Assembly: GCA_002723295.1 (NCBI GenBank) | Contig: PBNP01000024.1 | Span: 20,018 to 84,017, forward strand | Direction of reading: 5' to 3' | Length of the DNA stretch: 64,000 nt | Origin: Flavobacteriaceae bacterium | GTDB taxonomy: Bacteria > Bacteroidota > Bacteroidia > Flavobacteriales > Flavobacteriaceae | In this document: positions 54,937 through 64,000 of the stretch, piece by piece | How positions within the stretch are numbered: position 1 is the first letter of the stretch | Layout of the letters: each line of letters opens with the position of its first letter | Program-made: the position numbers and the translations under genes | Notes under the pieces: generated by a model | The model's database searches: none | What the model was told of the DNA's origin: nothing | What the model saw: the letters and a program-made list of their open reading frames with translations, nothing else

Positions 54937-57666
54937 TTTCTTTTTTACAGCAACTTCATTATAAAATTCTAAGACATCTTCAGTTTTAATATCGTTATAA
55001 TTTTTTATCTGAATTCCACAATCAAAACCTTTAGAAACCTCCTTAACATCTTCTTTAAATCTTTTGAGTGACAATAATTCTCCAACATATAAAACTACCC
55101 CTTCTCTAATTACTCTTACACCAGAATTTCTTAAAATTTTTCCTGAAGTAACCATACATCCAGCAATAGTTCCAACTTTTGAAATCTTAAATGTTTCTCT
55201 TACATCAGCATTTCCTGTTATTTCCTCTCTCATTTCAGGAGACAACATACCCTCCATTGCATCCTTAACGTCATTGATTGCATCATAAATAATTGAATAT
55301 GATCTGATGTCAATTTCTTCCTTATCAGCAATAGTTCTAGCATTTCCAAGTGGACGGACATTAAAACCTATTACTATAGCATCAGAAGCAGATGCAAGCA
55401 AAACATCCGATTCAGTTATAGCGCCAACTCCCTTATGAACTATATTGACTTGTATTTCCTCAGTTGACAATTTTTGTAATGAATCTGTAAGTGCCTCAAC
55501 AGATCCATCTACGTCTCCTTTAAGTATAATATTTAATTCTTTGAACTCACCTAAGGCAATTCTACGTCCAATTTCATCTAACGTAATATGTCTTTGAGTT
55601 CTAACGTTTTGTTCCCTTAGTAGTTGAGTTCTTTTTGCTGCAATTTGTTTTGCTTCTCGCTCATCCTTTATAACATTAAAATTATCACCTGCTTGTGGAG
55701 CTCCATCTAGTCCTAAAATTGAAACAGGAGTAGAAGGGGCAGCATACTCAAGTGGATTCCCTCTTTCATTAAACATTGCTTTAACCTTACCACTTTGCTT
55801 TCCTGCAAGCAAATAATCTCCAACTTTTAAAGTACCATTTTGCACAAGAAGCGTTGAAACATAACCTCTCCCTTTGTCCAAAAATGCTTCAACTACTGTA
55901 CCCTTAGCTCTACGATTATCATCTGCTTTAAGTTCGAGTAGTTCTGCCTCTAAAAGAATTTTTTCAAGTAATTCTGAAATACCAGTTCCTTTTATTGCTG
56001 AAACATCTTGCGATTGAACTTTTCCACCCCATTCCTCAACCATTAAATTCATATTTGCTAAAGATTCCTTTATTTTATCAGGGTTCGAGGTTTCTTTATC
56101 CACTTTATTAATAGCAAAAACAATAGGAACAGATGCGGCCTGAGCATGGCTTATTGCCTCTTTTGTTTGAGGCATAATATCATCATCTGCTGCAATTACA
56201 ATAACAGCTATATCAGTTACTTGGGCACCACGAGCACGCATTGCAGTGAATGCCTCATGACCAGGCGTGTCTAGAAAGGTTATTTTTTGCCCGTCTTTCA
56301 ATTCAACTGAATAAGCTCCTATATGTTGAGTAATTCCACCTGATTCACCAGCTATAACATTTTCTTCACGAATATAGTCAAGCAAAGAAGTTTTTCCATG
56401 ATCAACATGGCCCATAACTGTAACAATTGGAGCTCTTGGGTTTAAATTTTCATAATTTTCTCCATCATCCTGATCAATATTTTCTTCTAAATCAGTTTTA
56501 ACAAACTCAACCTGGTAACCAAATTCATCAGCAACAATACTTAACGTTTCTGCATCTAATCTTTGGTTCATTGTAACCATTATACCTAAAGTCATACAAG
56601 CAGAAATTATTTCAGTTGAACTCACCTCCATTAAGGTTGCAACTTCACCAACCGTAATAAATTCAGTGACCTTAATTATTTTACTCTGAGCTTCTTGCTC
56701 AGCTTGTTCGTCTTCAGATTTTTGACGATGCTGAGATCTTTTATCCCTACGATATTTTGCAGCTTTAGATTTGGAAGACTTGCCTTGAAGTTTTTCTAAA
56801 GTTTCTCTAATTTGCTTTTGCACCTCTTCATCTGAAGGCTCAATTTTACTAGGCTCAGATTGCTTTAAGTTTTTCTTCCCCTTTTTATTTGTAGGTAGAT
56901 TTTGATTTTTTGAAAATTGGCTAGGACTTTCTTTATTTATTCTTTTTCTCTTTTTCTTTCTAGCATCTTCAATATTCTTTTCTTTTTCATTTACTTGATC
57001 CAAATTAATAGTTTCACCTGTCTTTTTTGGACCACTTAACTTTTTATAGTTAGTCTCTATTTTTAAATCTTCTTTTAAATTCTGATCTTTAGAGTTGTTT
57101 TTATCACTTAATACTTTTTTTTGATTTTTATCACTTTCATTTTTAGAAAAGTCTTTGTTTTTATCAACTATATTAATAGAGGCTTCTTCTTTTTCAAGAT
57201 TGGTCTTTTTATCAGGTGTTAAACTTTTATCTTTGGAATCTTCTTTACTTAAAACATTTTTATCTAAACCTGAAGTTTTACTTTTTAATTCTAATTCTTG
57301 AGATTCTTTTTCAAGTGATATCTTTCCAACTTGCTTGGGTTTTTGAATTGAGATATTACTAGCTTTTATGATTTCTTGATTAGTTTGATGATTGCTTATT
57401 TTCTCTTTCTCTTTCTTTTCTTGAATTAAGCGAATTTGCTCTTTCTCTTTCTTTTTTTCCTCACTAATTTCAGCAGAAGCATCTTTTTTTGATTTATCAG
57501 TTTCAAATTCATCTAATAGAATTTTATATGTTTCATTAGATATTTTTGTTGTTGGCCTAGCCTCAATTTCAAATCCTTGAGAAGACAAATACTCCACAGC
57601 TCTATCTAAAGAGATATTAAGTTCTCTTAGGGCTTTATTTAACCTTATGCTTTGTTGATCTGCCAT
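54931..57666 (-). CDS. infB: Translation initiation factor IF-2
   Basis: GTPase that places initiator tRNA on the 30S subunit and promotes subunit joining. The 911-aa product has a long Lys/Glu/Ser-rich low-complexity region (about 70-330), IF-2 N-terminal domain motifs ([26 protein letters not shown] at the start; [26 protein letters not shown] near 340), the G domain with GHVDHGKTS (about 420), DTPGHEAF and NKVDK, and domains II-IV ending [12 protein letters not shown]. All G motifs are intact. It lies 45 nt downstream of nusA, the common nusA-infB pair; its stop overlaps that of the SPOR gene. Confidence 0.97.
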   Translation of the reverse strand: MADQQSIRLNKALRELNISLDRAVEYLSSQGFEIEARPTTKISNETYKILLDEFETDKSKKDASAEISEEKKKEKEQIRLIQEKKEKEKISNHQTNQEIIKASNISIQKPKQVGKISLEKESQELELKSKTSGLDKNVLSKEDSKDKSLTPDKKTNLEKEEASINIVDKNKDFSKNESDKNQKKVLSDKNNSKDQNLKEDLKIETNYKKLSGPKKTGETINLDQVNEKEKNIEDARKKKRKRINKESPSQFSKNQNLPTNKKGKKNLKQSEPSKIEPSDEEVQKQIRETLEKLQGKSSKSKAAKYRRDKRSQHRQKSEDEQAEQEAQSKIIKVTEFITVGEVATLMEVSSTEIISACMTLGIMVTMNQRLDAETLSIVADEFGYQVEFVKTDLEENIDQDDGENYENLNPRAPIVTVMGHVDHGKTSLLDYIREENVIAGESGGITQHIGAYSVELKDGQKITFLDTPGHEAFTAMRARGAQVTDIAVIVIAADDDIMPQTKEAISHAQAASVPIVFAINKVDKETSNPDKIKESLANMNLMVEEWGGKVQSQDVSAIKGTGISELLEKILLEAELLELKADDNRRAKGTVVEAFLDKGRGYVSTLLVQNGTLKVGDYLLAGKQSGKVKAMFNERGNPLEYAAPSTPVSILGLDGAPQAGDNFNVIKDEREAKQIAAKRTQLLREQNVRTQRHITLDEIGRRIALGEFKELNIILKGDVDGSVEALTDSLQKLSTEEIQVNIVHKGVGAITESDVLLASASDAIVIGFNVRPLGNARTIADKEEIDIRSYSIIYDAINDVKDAMEGMLSPEMREEITGNADVRETFKISKVGTIAGCMVTSGKILRNSGVRVIREGVVLYVGELLSLKRFKEDVKEVSKGFDCGIQIKNYNDIKTEDVLEFYNEVAVKKKL

Positions 57667-57711
57667 AGATTTTTCTAATTGTTGTTTTGTAAAAACACTT
57701 TTTTAAGATGG

Positions 57712-58944
57712 TTATTCTTCGAATTCCTCTTTTAAAATTTTAATCACATCATCTATTGTCTCTTCTTCAAGGTCAGTTCGTTTTAATAAATCTTCTGGAG
57801 TTAATTCTAATATGCTTTTTGCAGTATCTAAGCCAACTTTTTTAAATTCTTCAATTACCCACTCCTCTATTTCATCTCCAAACTCTTTTAGCTCAACATC
57901 TTCTTCCATTCCTTCTCTATATACATCAATCTCATATCCTGTTAATTTTCCTGCTAATCTTATATTAAAACCTCCTTTACCAATTGCCTTAGAGACTTCA
58001 TCAGAATTCAAAAACACCTGAACTCTTTTAAGCTCTTCATCAATTTTTAATGAATTAACCTTAGCTGGACTTAATGATCTTGTTATATACAACTGTAAAT
58101 TATTTGTATAATTTATTACATCTATATTTTCATTTCCTAGTTCTCTAACAATTCCATGTATTCTAGAGCCCTTCATTCCAACACATGCGCCAACAGGATC
58201 AATCCTATCATCATATGAGTCCACAGCTACTTTTGCTTTTTCTCCAGGAATTCTCACAGCCTTCTTTATAGTAATTAGTCCATCAAAAACTTCTGGAATT
58301 TCTTGTTCAAATAATTTTTCTAAAAAAACCGGAGAAGTTCTTGATAAAATTATTCTAGGCTTGTTCCCTCTCAGTTCAACTGAATCAATAACCCCTCTAA
58401 CACTATCACCTTTTCTAAAAAAATCATTTGGAATTTGACGATCTTTAGGTAATATAATTTCATTTCCATCATCATCCAATAAAATCACTTCCCTTATTCT
58501 TATATGATGAACTTCTGCAGAATATAATTCTCCAACCCTATCTTTAAATTGATTAAAGATATTAGTGCTATCGTGTTCAAAAATTTTTGAAACAAGGTTT
58601 TGACGTAATGTTTGTATTGTCCTTCGTCCCAAGTCAACTAATTTAACTTCTTCTGAAACATCCTCGCCTACTTCAAAGTCAGCTTCAATCTTTCTTGCTT
58701 CATCAAGTTCAATTTCTTGATTTGGATCTTCAACTTCACCATTATTAACTACAATTCTATTTCTCCATATTTCTAAATCTCCCTTATCAGGATTAATAAT
58801 TATATCAAAATTATCATCCGACCCATATTTTCTTTTCAAAGTATTTCTAAAAACCTCTTCCAGGATTACCATCAAGGTAACTCTGTCAATTAACTTTTCA
58901 TCCTTAAAATCAGAAAAGGATTCAATTAATGCCAAATTTTCCAT
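57712..58944 (-). CDS. nusA: Transcription termination/antitermination factor NusA
   Basis: RNA polymerase-binding factor for pausing, termination and antitermination. The track starts at a TTG at 58950 (MIMENLAL); the ATG at 58944 gives the natural opening MENLALIESFSDFKDEKLIDR and a 410-aa protein. It has the N-terminal domain (about 1-130), S1 domain (about 135-200, RKGDSVRGVIDSVEL), KH1 (VDSYDDRIDPVGACVGMKGSRIHGI, about 245-270), KH2 (VSKAIGKGGFNIRLAGKLTG, about 320-340) and a short acidic C terminus with a helix-hairpin-helix-like end. rimP, usually upstream, is absent here; the upstream neighbours are a terminator, a tiny ORF and tRNA-Gln. Confidence 0.96.
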   Translation of the reverse strand: MENLALIESFSDFKDEKLIDRVTLMVILEEVFRNTLKRKYGSDDNFDIIINPDKGDLEIWRNRIVVNNGEVEDPNQEIELDEARKIEADFEVGEDVSEEVKLVDLGRRTIQTLRQNLVSKIFEHDSTNIFNQFKDRVGELYSAEVHHIRIREVILLDDDGNEIILPKDRQIPNDFFRKGDSVRGVIDSVELRGNKPRIILSRTSPVFLEKLFEQEIPEVFDGLITIKKAVRIPGEKAKVAVDSYDDRIDPVGACVGMKGSRIHGIVRELGNENIDVINYTNNLQLYITRSLSPAKVNSLKIDEELKRVQVFLNSDEVSKAIGKGGFNIRLAGKLTGYEIDVYREGMEEDVELKEFGDEIEEWVIEEFKKVGLDTAKSILELTPEDLLKRTDLEEETIDDVIKILKEEFEE

Positions 58945-59055
58945 AATCAAATATTTAAATTTTCATTACAAGTTTTTCCCCAGTTATATAAATAACTTTA
59001 AAATCTCTTTTTGTAACAATTGCTTTTTGCTTAGAATTTTTTTTAAAATCAATTT

Positions 59056-59082
59056 AAAAAAAAAGGGGACCATTAGGTCGCC
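59056..59082 (-). terminator. Probable intrinsic terminator upstream of nusA
   Basis: On the minus strand GGCGACC, loop TAAT, GGTCCCC (one internal mismatch; three further A-T pairs extend it outwards) is followed by nine T. It would end transcription coming from tRNA-Gln and the 27-codon ORF, about 110 nt before nusA, so nusA needs its own promoter in 58945-59055. I see no clear TAnnTTTG there. Confidence 0.65.
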
Positions 59083-59179
59083 TTTCGTAAATTCCGTTTT
59101 GCTCTGCGAATATAGCCTTTTTTATTAAATTGACAAAAGACAGTACTCCATCTCTAATCTATATAAGTAGGATTTAGGC

Positions 59180-59263
59180 TTAAATACGTTCTTTTATTTC
59201 AATTATAATTGCTATTATTAAACAAACTGCAACAGTTGCTATAACAATTCCACCGACTCCCAT
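59180..59263 (-). CDS. Possible 27-aa single-helix membrane peptide
   Basis: An ORF too short for the track: ATG at 59263, TAA at 59180-59182, product MGVGGIVIATVAVCLIIAII and then IEIKERI. It is a single strongly hydrophobic helix of about 20 residues with a charged C-terminal end EIKERI, the layout of small membrane proteins. It starts 22 nt downstream of the tRNA-Gln 3' end and lies before a terminator. I recognise no family. Such a composition can arise by chance in AT-rich DNA, though this stretch uses GGA GTC GGT GGA at the start and is less AT-rich than the surroundings. Confidence 0.45.
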   Translation of the reverse strand: MGVGGIVIATVAVCLIIAIIIEIKERI

Positions 59264-59284
59264 AATCTTTTAAATTAATTATTG

Positions 59285-59357
59285 TTGGCCCACTAGGGCT
59301 CGAACCTAGACTCTTCTGAACCAAAATCAGACGTGTTACCAGTTACACCATGGGCCA
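59285..59357 (-). tRNA. tRNA-Gln (anticodon UUG)
   Basis: The minus strand folds into a full cloverleaf of 73 nt. The acceptor stem is TGGCCCA/TGGGCCA (7 perfect pairs, with the U1-A72 pair typical of tRNA-Gln), the D stem GTGT/ACAC, the anticodon stem TCTGA/TCAGA with loop TTTTGGT (anticodon TTG), and the T stem CTAGG/CCTAG with TTCGAGC. The discriminator base is A and CCA is not encoded. It reads CAA, and CAG by wobble. Confidence 0.97.
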
Positions 59358-59478
59358 CTAAGGCGAGCAAATTTAATTTAAAATTCTTGTTTTTGAAATT
59401 GATTTAAATTTTTTATTTAAATAAAATGGTTAAACTATATTTTATTAATATGTATTTTCGCTGAAGAAGAAGTAATAA

Positions 59479-62400
59479 ATGGAAAGCGAAAGATTTATCC
59501 TTTGCAAAAAAACCTTCGGCTTAGGAGTATTTTTAATTGCACTAATTACATATTGTTTAACGGTTGAACCAACTGCTAGCTATTGGGATGCTGGAGAATA
59601 TATCTCTACTTCAGCCAAATTACAAATAGGTCATCCCCCTGGAGCTCCTTTATACCAAATGTTAGGAGCATTTTTTTCATTGTTTGCTGCAAGTGCAGAA
59701 AAAATTGCACTCATGGTTAACCTAATGTCGGTTTTTTCTAGTGCATTTACAATTTTATTTTTGTTTTTAACAATTACAATTCTATTTGAAAAGATCTATG
59801 TTTTTAAAGACCCTAATAACTATAATGAACTTTTTTGTTTTTTTGGAAGTGCTGCCTGCGGTTCACTTGCTTTGTGTTTTTCTGATAGTTTCTGGTTTAA
59901 TGCTGTTGAAGCTGAAGTTTATGCAATGGCTACATTGCTTCTTTCAGTCTTATTTTATTTAGGTTTAAAATGGGAAAAGGATATGGGCAAGCCTAGAGGT
60001 GATAGATGGTTATTATTAATTTCTTTTATTATAGGTCTTTCTTTTGGTGTGCACTTCATGGGTCTTCTAACTATCCCCGCATTAGGGATGTTATATTATT
60101 TTAAGAATTATCAAAAAATAACATTAAAAGGTTTTTTAATTGCGAATACTCTCTCAATTGCAATCTTGCTTTTCATATTTAAATTATTATTGCCTCTTAC
60201 TTTAGCTTTCTTTGGTAATACAGAGGTATACATAGTAAACACTTTTGGTTTGCCTTTTAATAGTGGAACCATATTAGCTGGTTTAGTTATTATTAGTCTA
60301 TTTTATTTTTCACTTGGATATACCAGAAAAAAAAATTGGGTTAATATTAATACTGGCTTACTTTGCGTGCTTTTTGTTCTATTAGGATTTTCATCATGGA
60401 TTATGATTCCCATTAGAGCGAATGCAAATACGGTTATAAATGAAAACTCTCCTTCTGATGCTAGATTATTATTAGCTTATTATAATTTAGAGCAGTACCC
60501 TGAGACTAAATTATTTTATGGTCCATTTTTTTCTGATATGTATGTTGGTCAAGATGATGATAATCCATACAAAGATGACAAACCAAAATATGAAAGAAAT
60601 GAAAAAACAGGAAAGTATATAATTGTTAATCATTGGGAAAATGCTAGAATAAATGCTAATCAAAAACAGAGTGGATTTTTACCAAGACTATGGAGTACTG
60701 AACATGCTGCAAACTATATGAACTTTACCAAACCACTAAATTTTAGAATTTCCTCTGAATATTCATCTAATGAAAGACTTGTTGAAAGAATAAATGAATT
60801 TAAAAGTGATATTGAAGATGGTCTCGTTTCTGGTGATGAATATCATACTTTTTTTAAGACTTTTGGTAGATTTCTGGACATAGAAAAGCCTTCTTTTTTA
60901 AGCAATTTGCAATTTCTTTTTGAGTATCAAATTGGTTATATGTATTGGCGTTATTTTATGTGGAATTTTGTTGGAAGACAAAATGATATAGCCGGAGATT
61001 ATAGTGTTTTAAATGGAAATTGGATAAGTGGATTTTCTTTTTTAGATGAAATAAGATTAGGTAATCAAAATCAGTTGGATATGGACGCTTTAAATAACAA
61101 AGCAAGAAACACCTATTACTTTTTTCCATTAATTTTTGGAATTATTGGATTGATTTACTTGTACCAAAAGGATCCAAAAAAATTCTGGGTGCTTTTACTA
61201 TTTTTTCTATTTACTGGTATTGCATTAAAAATTTATTTGAATGAACGTCCATTTGAGCCAAGAGAACGTGATTATGCACTTGTCGGATCTTTCTATGTTT
61301 TTTGTATTTGGATTGCTATGGGAGTTCTATCATTAATTGATAGGTCTTTTAGTAATTACAAAACAAAAGCTTTAGGCCCAATAATTACATTATTAGGTAT
61401 ATTATTGACTCCTATACTAATGGGTTATCAAAATTGGGATGATCATGATAGGTCTAACAGATATACTGCTCAATCAATTGCAAAATCATATTTGTCTTCG
61501 ATTACAAAGGATGTTGGTGCTATAATTTTTACTATAGGAGATAATGACACATTTGCATTATGGTATGCACAAGAAATTGAAGGGTTCAGAACAGATGTTA
61601 GAACTATAAACACAAGTCTTTTAGCCACAGATTGGTATATTGATCAAACAAAAAGGAAAACTTATAAAAGCAATCCAGTAAAATCTCAATTAAAACATAG
61701 TCTTTATGCTTATGGTGTAAGGGATTATATTAAACATGAATCTTTGTCAGATTCATTAAGATGGGATATAAAAGATTTTATAAACTGGGTTGCAAGTGAT
61801 GATGATAGAACAAAATATAAAAATTTAATTCTCCAATCGGGAGGCAATCCTAATAATTATCCAAAAAGTACTCAGGAAATGGTCTTTTATCCTACTAATA
61901 AAATTCGAGTCTCAGTTGACAAAGAAAATGTTATAAAAAGTGGAATTGTTAAAGATGAAGATATAGATGAAATAGTTCCATATATTGATATTGATTTACC
62001 TAAATCTGGTATAACAAAAAATCAGCTATTGATGCTTGATATTTTGGCTAATAACAATTGGAAAAGACCAATTTATTTTACAGGCGGAAGTTTTGATGCC
62101 TCAGAATATATATGGATGAAAGAATATCTTCAATTAGATGGTTTAGTTTATAAGCTAGTGCCTATTAAAACCCCTATAAGTAAGAATAATCCATATTTAT
62201 TAGGTCGTATTGATAGTGATTTGATGTATAATATTGTGAAACAATGGACCTGGGGTAATTCAGATCATCCTTCGATATATCATGACCCTGAAACAAGAAA
62301 AAATAGTATTAGCTTCAGGAGTAATTTAGCTAGATTAGCTGAACAATTAATTAAAGAAGGGGGAGATGAAAAGGCTAAAGAAGTTATTGACCTTGCATTG

Positions 62401-63006
62401 AAAAAAATGCCCATAGACAAATATGGATATTACAGTCTTCTTGTTCCATTTATTGATAGCTACTATGAAATTGGAGAGAAAGAATTAGCGAAAAAATTGA
62501 TATTTGATATTTCTAAAAAATACTCAGATAGACTTAATTACTTTTCTTCCTTGAAAGCAAATTTACAATATGATCTTGGTGAAGAAATAATTACTGAAAT
62601 AGAAAGGTATAGAACTCTTATTGAAGCACTTTTAGTAAATAATGATTATTTAATTTTTGAAAGTCAATTAGATAAATTTATGACTTCTATAAAACCATTT
62701 GTGTTTTTATATGGTGAATATGATTTTTACACTGTTTTATCAGATGTAGTTGAAGGCTATTATATAATTGACAAAGACACAAAAGCTCAAGAATTAGCCA
62801 GAAAGATTACAGATCCCTATAAAAAAAGGTTAAATGTTCTAGCTAATCTTCCAAGTGAAGGTAAAATTAGATATGCTGAACAAATAAAATCTGAAATTTT
62901 AAATTTTCGCTTTTTTGTTGAGATAATATATACAAATGACGAAAGTGATTTTGCAGAAAAAATTAAAAGTGAATATGAAGGTTTAGCTGAAAAGTTTATT
63001 GAATAA
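59479..63006 (+). CDS. DUF2723 membrane protein (GT-C / TMEM260-related)
   Basis: Large membrane protein, 1175 aa, with about a dozen helices in the first 670 residues and a soluble C-terminal half containing TPR-like repeats (LARLAEQLIKEGGDEKAKEVIDLALKKMP, about 950-980). The N-terminal motif SYWDAGEYISTSAKLQIGHPPGAP (about 35-58) carries the conserved acidic residues of the first external loop of the DUF2723 family. DUF2723 is related to eukaryotic TMEM260 and to GT-C protein mannosyltransferases, so it is likely a lipid-linked sugar transferase acting on exported proteins; the substrate is not known. The gene is alone on the plus strand, convergent with the thioredoxin gene by 2 nt. Confidence 0.88.
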   Translation: MESERFILCKKTFGLGVFLIALITYCLTVEPTASYWDAGEYISTSAKLQIGHPPGAPLYQMLGAFFSLFAASAEKIALMVNLMSVFSSAFTILFLFLTITILFEKIYVFKDPNNYNELFCFFGSAACGSLALCFSDSFWFNAVEAEVYAMATLLLSVLFYLGLKWEKDMGKPRGDRWLLLISFIIGLSFGVHFMGLLTIPALGMLYYFKNYQKITLKGFLIANTLSIAILLFIFKLLLPLTLAFFGNTEVYIVNTFGLPFNSGTILAGLVIISLFYFSLGYTRKKNWVNINTGLLCVLFVLLGFSSWIMIPIRANANTVINENSPSDARLLLAYYNLEQYPETKLFYGPFFSDMYVGQDDDNPYKDDKPKYERNEKTGKYIIVNHWENARINANQKQSGFLPRLWSTEHAANYMNFTKPLNFRISSEYSSNERLVERINEFKSDIEDGLVSGDEYHTFFKTFGRFLDIEKPSFLSNLQFLFEYQIGYMYWRYFMWNFVGRQNDIAGDYSVLNGNWISGFSFLDEIRLGNQNQLDMDALNNKARNTYYFFPLIFGIIGLIYLYQKDPKKFWVLLLFFLFTGIALKIYLNERPFEPRERDYALVGSFYVFCIWIAMGVLSLIDRSFSNYKTKALGPIITLLGILLTPILMGYQNWDDHDRSNRYTAQSIAKSYLSSITKDVGAIIFTIGDNDTFALWYAQEIEGFRTDVRTINTSLLATDWYIDQTKRKTYKSNPVKSQLKHSLYAYGVRDYIKHESLSDSLRWDIKDFINWVASDDDRTKYKNLILQSGGNPNNYPKSTQEMVFYPTNKIRVSVDKENVIKSGIVKDEDIDEIVPYIDIDLPKSGITKNQLLMLDILANNNWKRPIYFTGGSFDASEYIWMKEYLQLDGLVYKLVPIKTPISKNNPYLLGRIDSDLMYNIVKQWTWGNSDHPSIYHDPETRKNSISFRSNLARLAEQLIKEGGDEKAKEVIDLALKKMPIDKYGYYSLLVPFIDSYYEIGEKELAKKLIFDISKKYSDRLNYFSSLKANLQYDLGEEIITEIERYRTLIEALLVNNDYLIFESQLDKFMTSIKPFVFLYGEYDFYTVLSDVVEGYYIIDKDTKAQELARKITDPYKKRLNVLANLPSEGKIRYAEQIKSEILNFRFFVEIIYTNDESDFAEKIKSEYEGLAEKFIE

Positions 63007-63008
63007 TC

Positions 63009-63308
63009 CTAAACTACATGATCCTTGATAAGGCCTATCAATGTGTTTGCATCTTGTTCACCGCTTTGTCTCCAAAGCATTTCACCATCCTTATAAATCA
63101 TTAGTGTTGGAAGCACTTTAACCCTTAGAGCCTCAGCTAGTTTTTCATTCTTCTCAGCATTAATTTTAATTACCTTAGCACTATCTCCCATGGCAGCTGC
63201 AACATCTTTTAATACAGGGTGCATTAAAGATGAAACATTGTCTAGCTCATTATAAAAAACTAACAATAAAGGATTTTTATCATCTATTAGTTGGCCAAAC
63301 TTAGACAT
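63009..63308 (-). CDS. Thioredoxin-like protein without cysteines
   Basis: A 99-aa thioredoxin-fold protein, cytoplasmic by its lack of a signal. The layout is that of thioredoxin: a first core strand (LLLVFYNELDN, about 14-24), the cis-proline region VKVLPTLMIYKDG (about 64-76) and a C-terminal helix. The WCxxC site is replaced by NVSSLM and there is no cysteine anywhere in the protein, so disulfide exchange is impossible. It may act as a chaperone or scaffolding protein, as proposed for other redox-dead thioredoxins. A promoter of Bacteroidota type lies upstream (63337-63366). Confidence 0.9.
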   Translation of the reverse strand: MSKFGQLIDDKNPLLLVFYNELDNVSSLMHPVLKDVAAAMGDSAKVIKINAEKNEKLAEALRVKVLPTLMIYKDGEMLWRQSGEQDANTLIGLIKDHVV

Positions 63309-63336
63309 CTTTTAATTTGTTTTAAGTTAGGGTCTG

Positions 63337-63366
63337 CAAAGTTAGCTTTTTTTCATTAAATCCCAA
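63337..63366 (-). promoter_or_regulatory. Predicted promoter of the thioredoxin-like gene
   Basis: Minus strand TTG, 19 nt, TAACTTTG: a good match to the TTTG/TAnnTTTG pattern. It ends 28 nt before the ATG at 63308, and its -33 part begins directly after the stop of the metallophosphoesterase gene. The match is seen in sequence; activity is inferred. Confidence 0.5.
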
Positions 63367-63368
63367 TA

Positions 63369-64000
63369 TTATGCTTTTTTAAGGGTAATTACTGTAATTT
63401 CAGGCCACATACCAACTCTGCCTGGATATGCTAAATATCCAAACCCTCTATTTACATTTAGATACTGCTTTGCTTTTTTATAAAGACCTGCAAATTGGGG
63501 ATATCGCCACTTGATTGGACTCCATTTTATAATTCCAGGTATTTCAATCCCAAATTGCATGCCATGTGTATGACCACTTAATGTTAGTTGAAAAAAGTAC
63601 TTATGAGGTATAACTTCAGCTTCCCAATGTGAAGGATCATGAGTCATTAATATTTTAAAATCTTTAGCGGTTACACCATTTAATGCTTTGTTAAGATTTC
63701 CAGCTTTTTTAAATCGTCCTACACCCCAATTCTCTACTCCAATTATTGCTATTCGACTATTTCCTCTTTTTATAAAATCATTTTCATTGAGTAATAATTT
63801 AAAACCAATTTCTTTTTGCAACTTTTTTAAATTTTCAAAATTATTTATTTTATCCTTTTCACTCTTCCAATCCATATAATCTCCATAATCATGATTACCT
63901 AAAACAGAATACACCCCGTTTTTCGCTTTTAGTTTTGATAGCAATTTTTTCCAAGGATATAATTCTTCAGAAGTGTTGTTTACAATATCACCTGTAAATA
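63369..64000 (-). CDS. Metallophosphoesterase, partial (5' end beyond the window)
   Basis: Calcineurin-like metallophosphoesterase, probably membrane-associated. The track ORF opens at 63944 from a TTG, but the frame stays open to the window edge and adds TGDIVNNTSEELYPWKKL, so the real start is past 64000 on this strand. Motifs seen are GDIVNN, GNHDYGD, the histidine-bearing MTHDPSHWEAE and LSGHTHGMQFG, which together supply the two-metal site. The C terminus (NRGFGYLAYPGRVGMWPEITVITLKKA) matches the YkuE-like/UDP-2,3-diacylglucosamine-hydrolase-like subgroup of membrane metallophosphoesterases. The N-terminal membrane segments expected in this subgroup are not visible here. Confidence 0.92.
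   Translation of the reverse strand, partial: FTGDIVNNTSEELYPWKKLLSKLKAKNGVYSVLGNHDYGDYMDWKSEKDKINNFENLKKLQKEIGFKLLLNENDFIKRGNSRIAIIGVENWGVGRFKKAGNLNKALNGVTAKDFKILMTHDPSHWEAEVIPHKYFFQLTLSGHTHGMQFGIEIPGIIKWSPIKWRYPQFAGLYKKAKQYLNVNRGFGYLAYPGRVGMWPEITVITLKKA

Noticed and set aside
58945-58950. NusA start at TTG 58950
   Set aside because: The ATG two codons later gives the family-typical N terminus MENLALIESF.
1-64000. Mobile elements, prophage, toxin-antitoxin or restriction systems
   Set aside because: No transposase, integrase, phage structural or restriction-modification sequence was found in any track ORF.

Overview
This is an AT-rich chromosomal segment of a marine-type Flavobacteriia (Bacteroidota). 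The evidence is the set of lineage-typical genes: SprA of gliding and type IX secretion, a SusC/SusD pair, an Act (alternative complex III) plus aa3 oxidase cluster, a SCO/DUF420 oxidase-assembly run, DUF2723, and Bacteroidota-type -7 elements (TAnnTTTG). Genes are densely packed and almost all on the minus strand; the only clear plus-strand genes are a SPOR protein and the DUF2723 protein. I see no transposase, prophage, CRISPR array or plasmid function.

Layout. 22-6705: a TolC/HlyD/two-permease/ATPase exporter of MacAB type, with a small winged-helix regulator and a membrane protein upstream. 6766-11765: heme O synthase, two subunit III proteins, subunit IV, SCO and small assembly proteins for cytochrome oxidase. 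11836-12543: TonB with its own terminator. 12629-23300: gcvH, sprA, ruvA and maeB. 23393-41159: an accessory-looking locus with an SLC45-like MFS transporter, a vanadium-haloperoxidase/PAP2-fold lipoprotein, three very large FG-GAP/ASPIC-UnbV lipoproteins (one broken by a single in-frame TAG), a 200-aa lipoprotein of unknown family, and SusD/SusC. 41294-54392: queG, ruvB, coxA, coxB and actF to actA. 54559-58944: a SPOR protein, infB and nusA. 58945-59478: terminator, a 27-codon membrane ORF and tRNA-Gln(UUG). 59479-64000: the DUF2723 protein, a cysteine-free thioredoxin and a metallophosphoesterase cut by the window edge.

How the parts work together. ActABCDEF oxidises menaquinol and hands electrons to the aa3 oxidase encoded next to it; the 6.8-11.8 kb block supplies subunits III/IV, heme A precursor and copper delivery for the same oxidase. 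TonB energises SusC-type receptors. The 23-41 kb locus looks like an outer-membrane uptake system (SusCD), surface lipoproteins and an inner-membrane sugar-type permease around a haloperoxidase-like enzyme. Its substrate cannot be read from sequence, and it is the best candidate here for an uncharacterised system.

Start codons were corrected where the track was doubtful: the regulator at 6134, gcvH at 13012, actE at 48067 and nusA at 58944. Several genes (ctaB, sprA, queG, actA) appear to use TTG. rimP is not at its usual place upstream of nusA.
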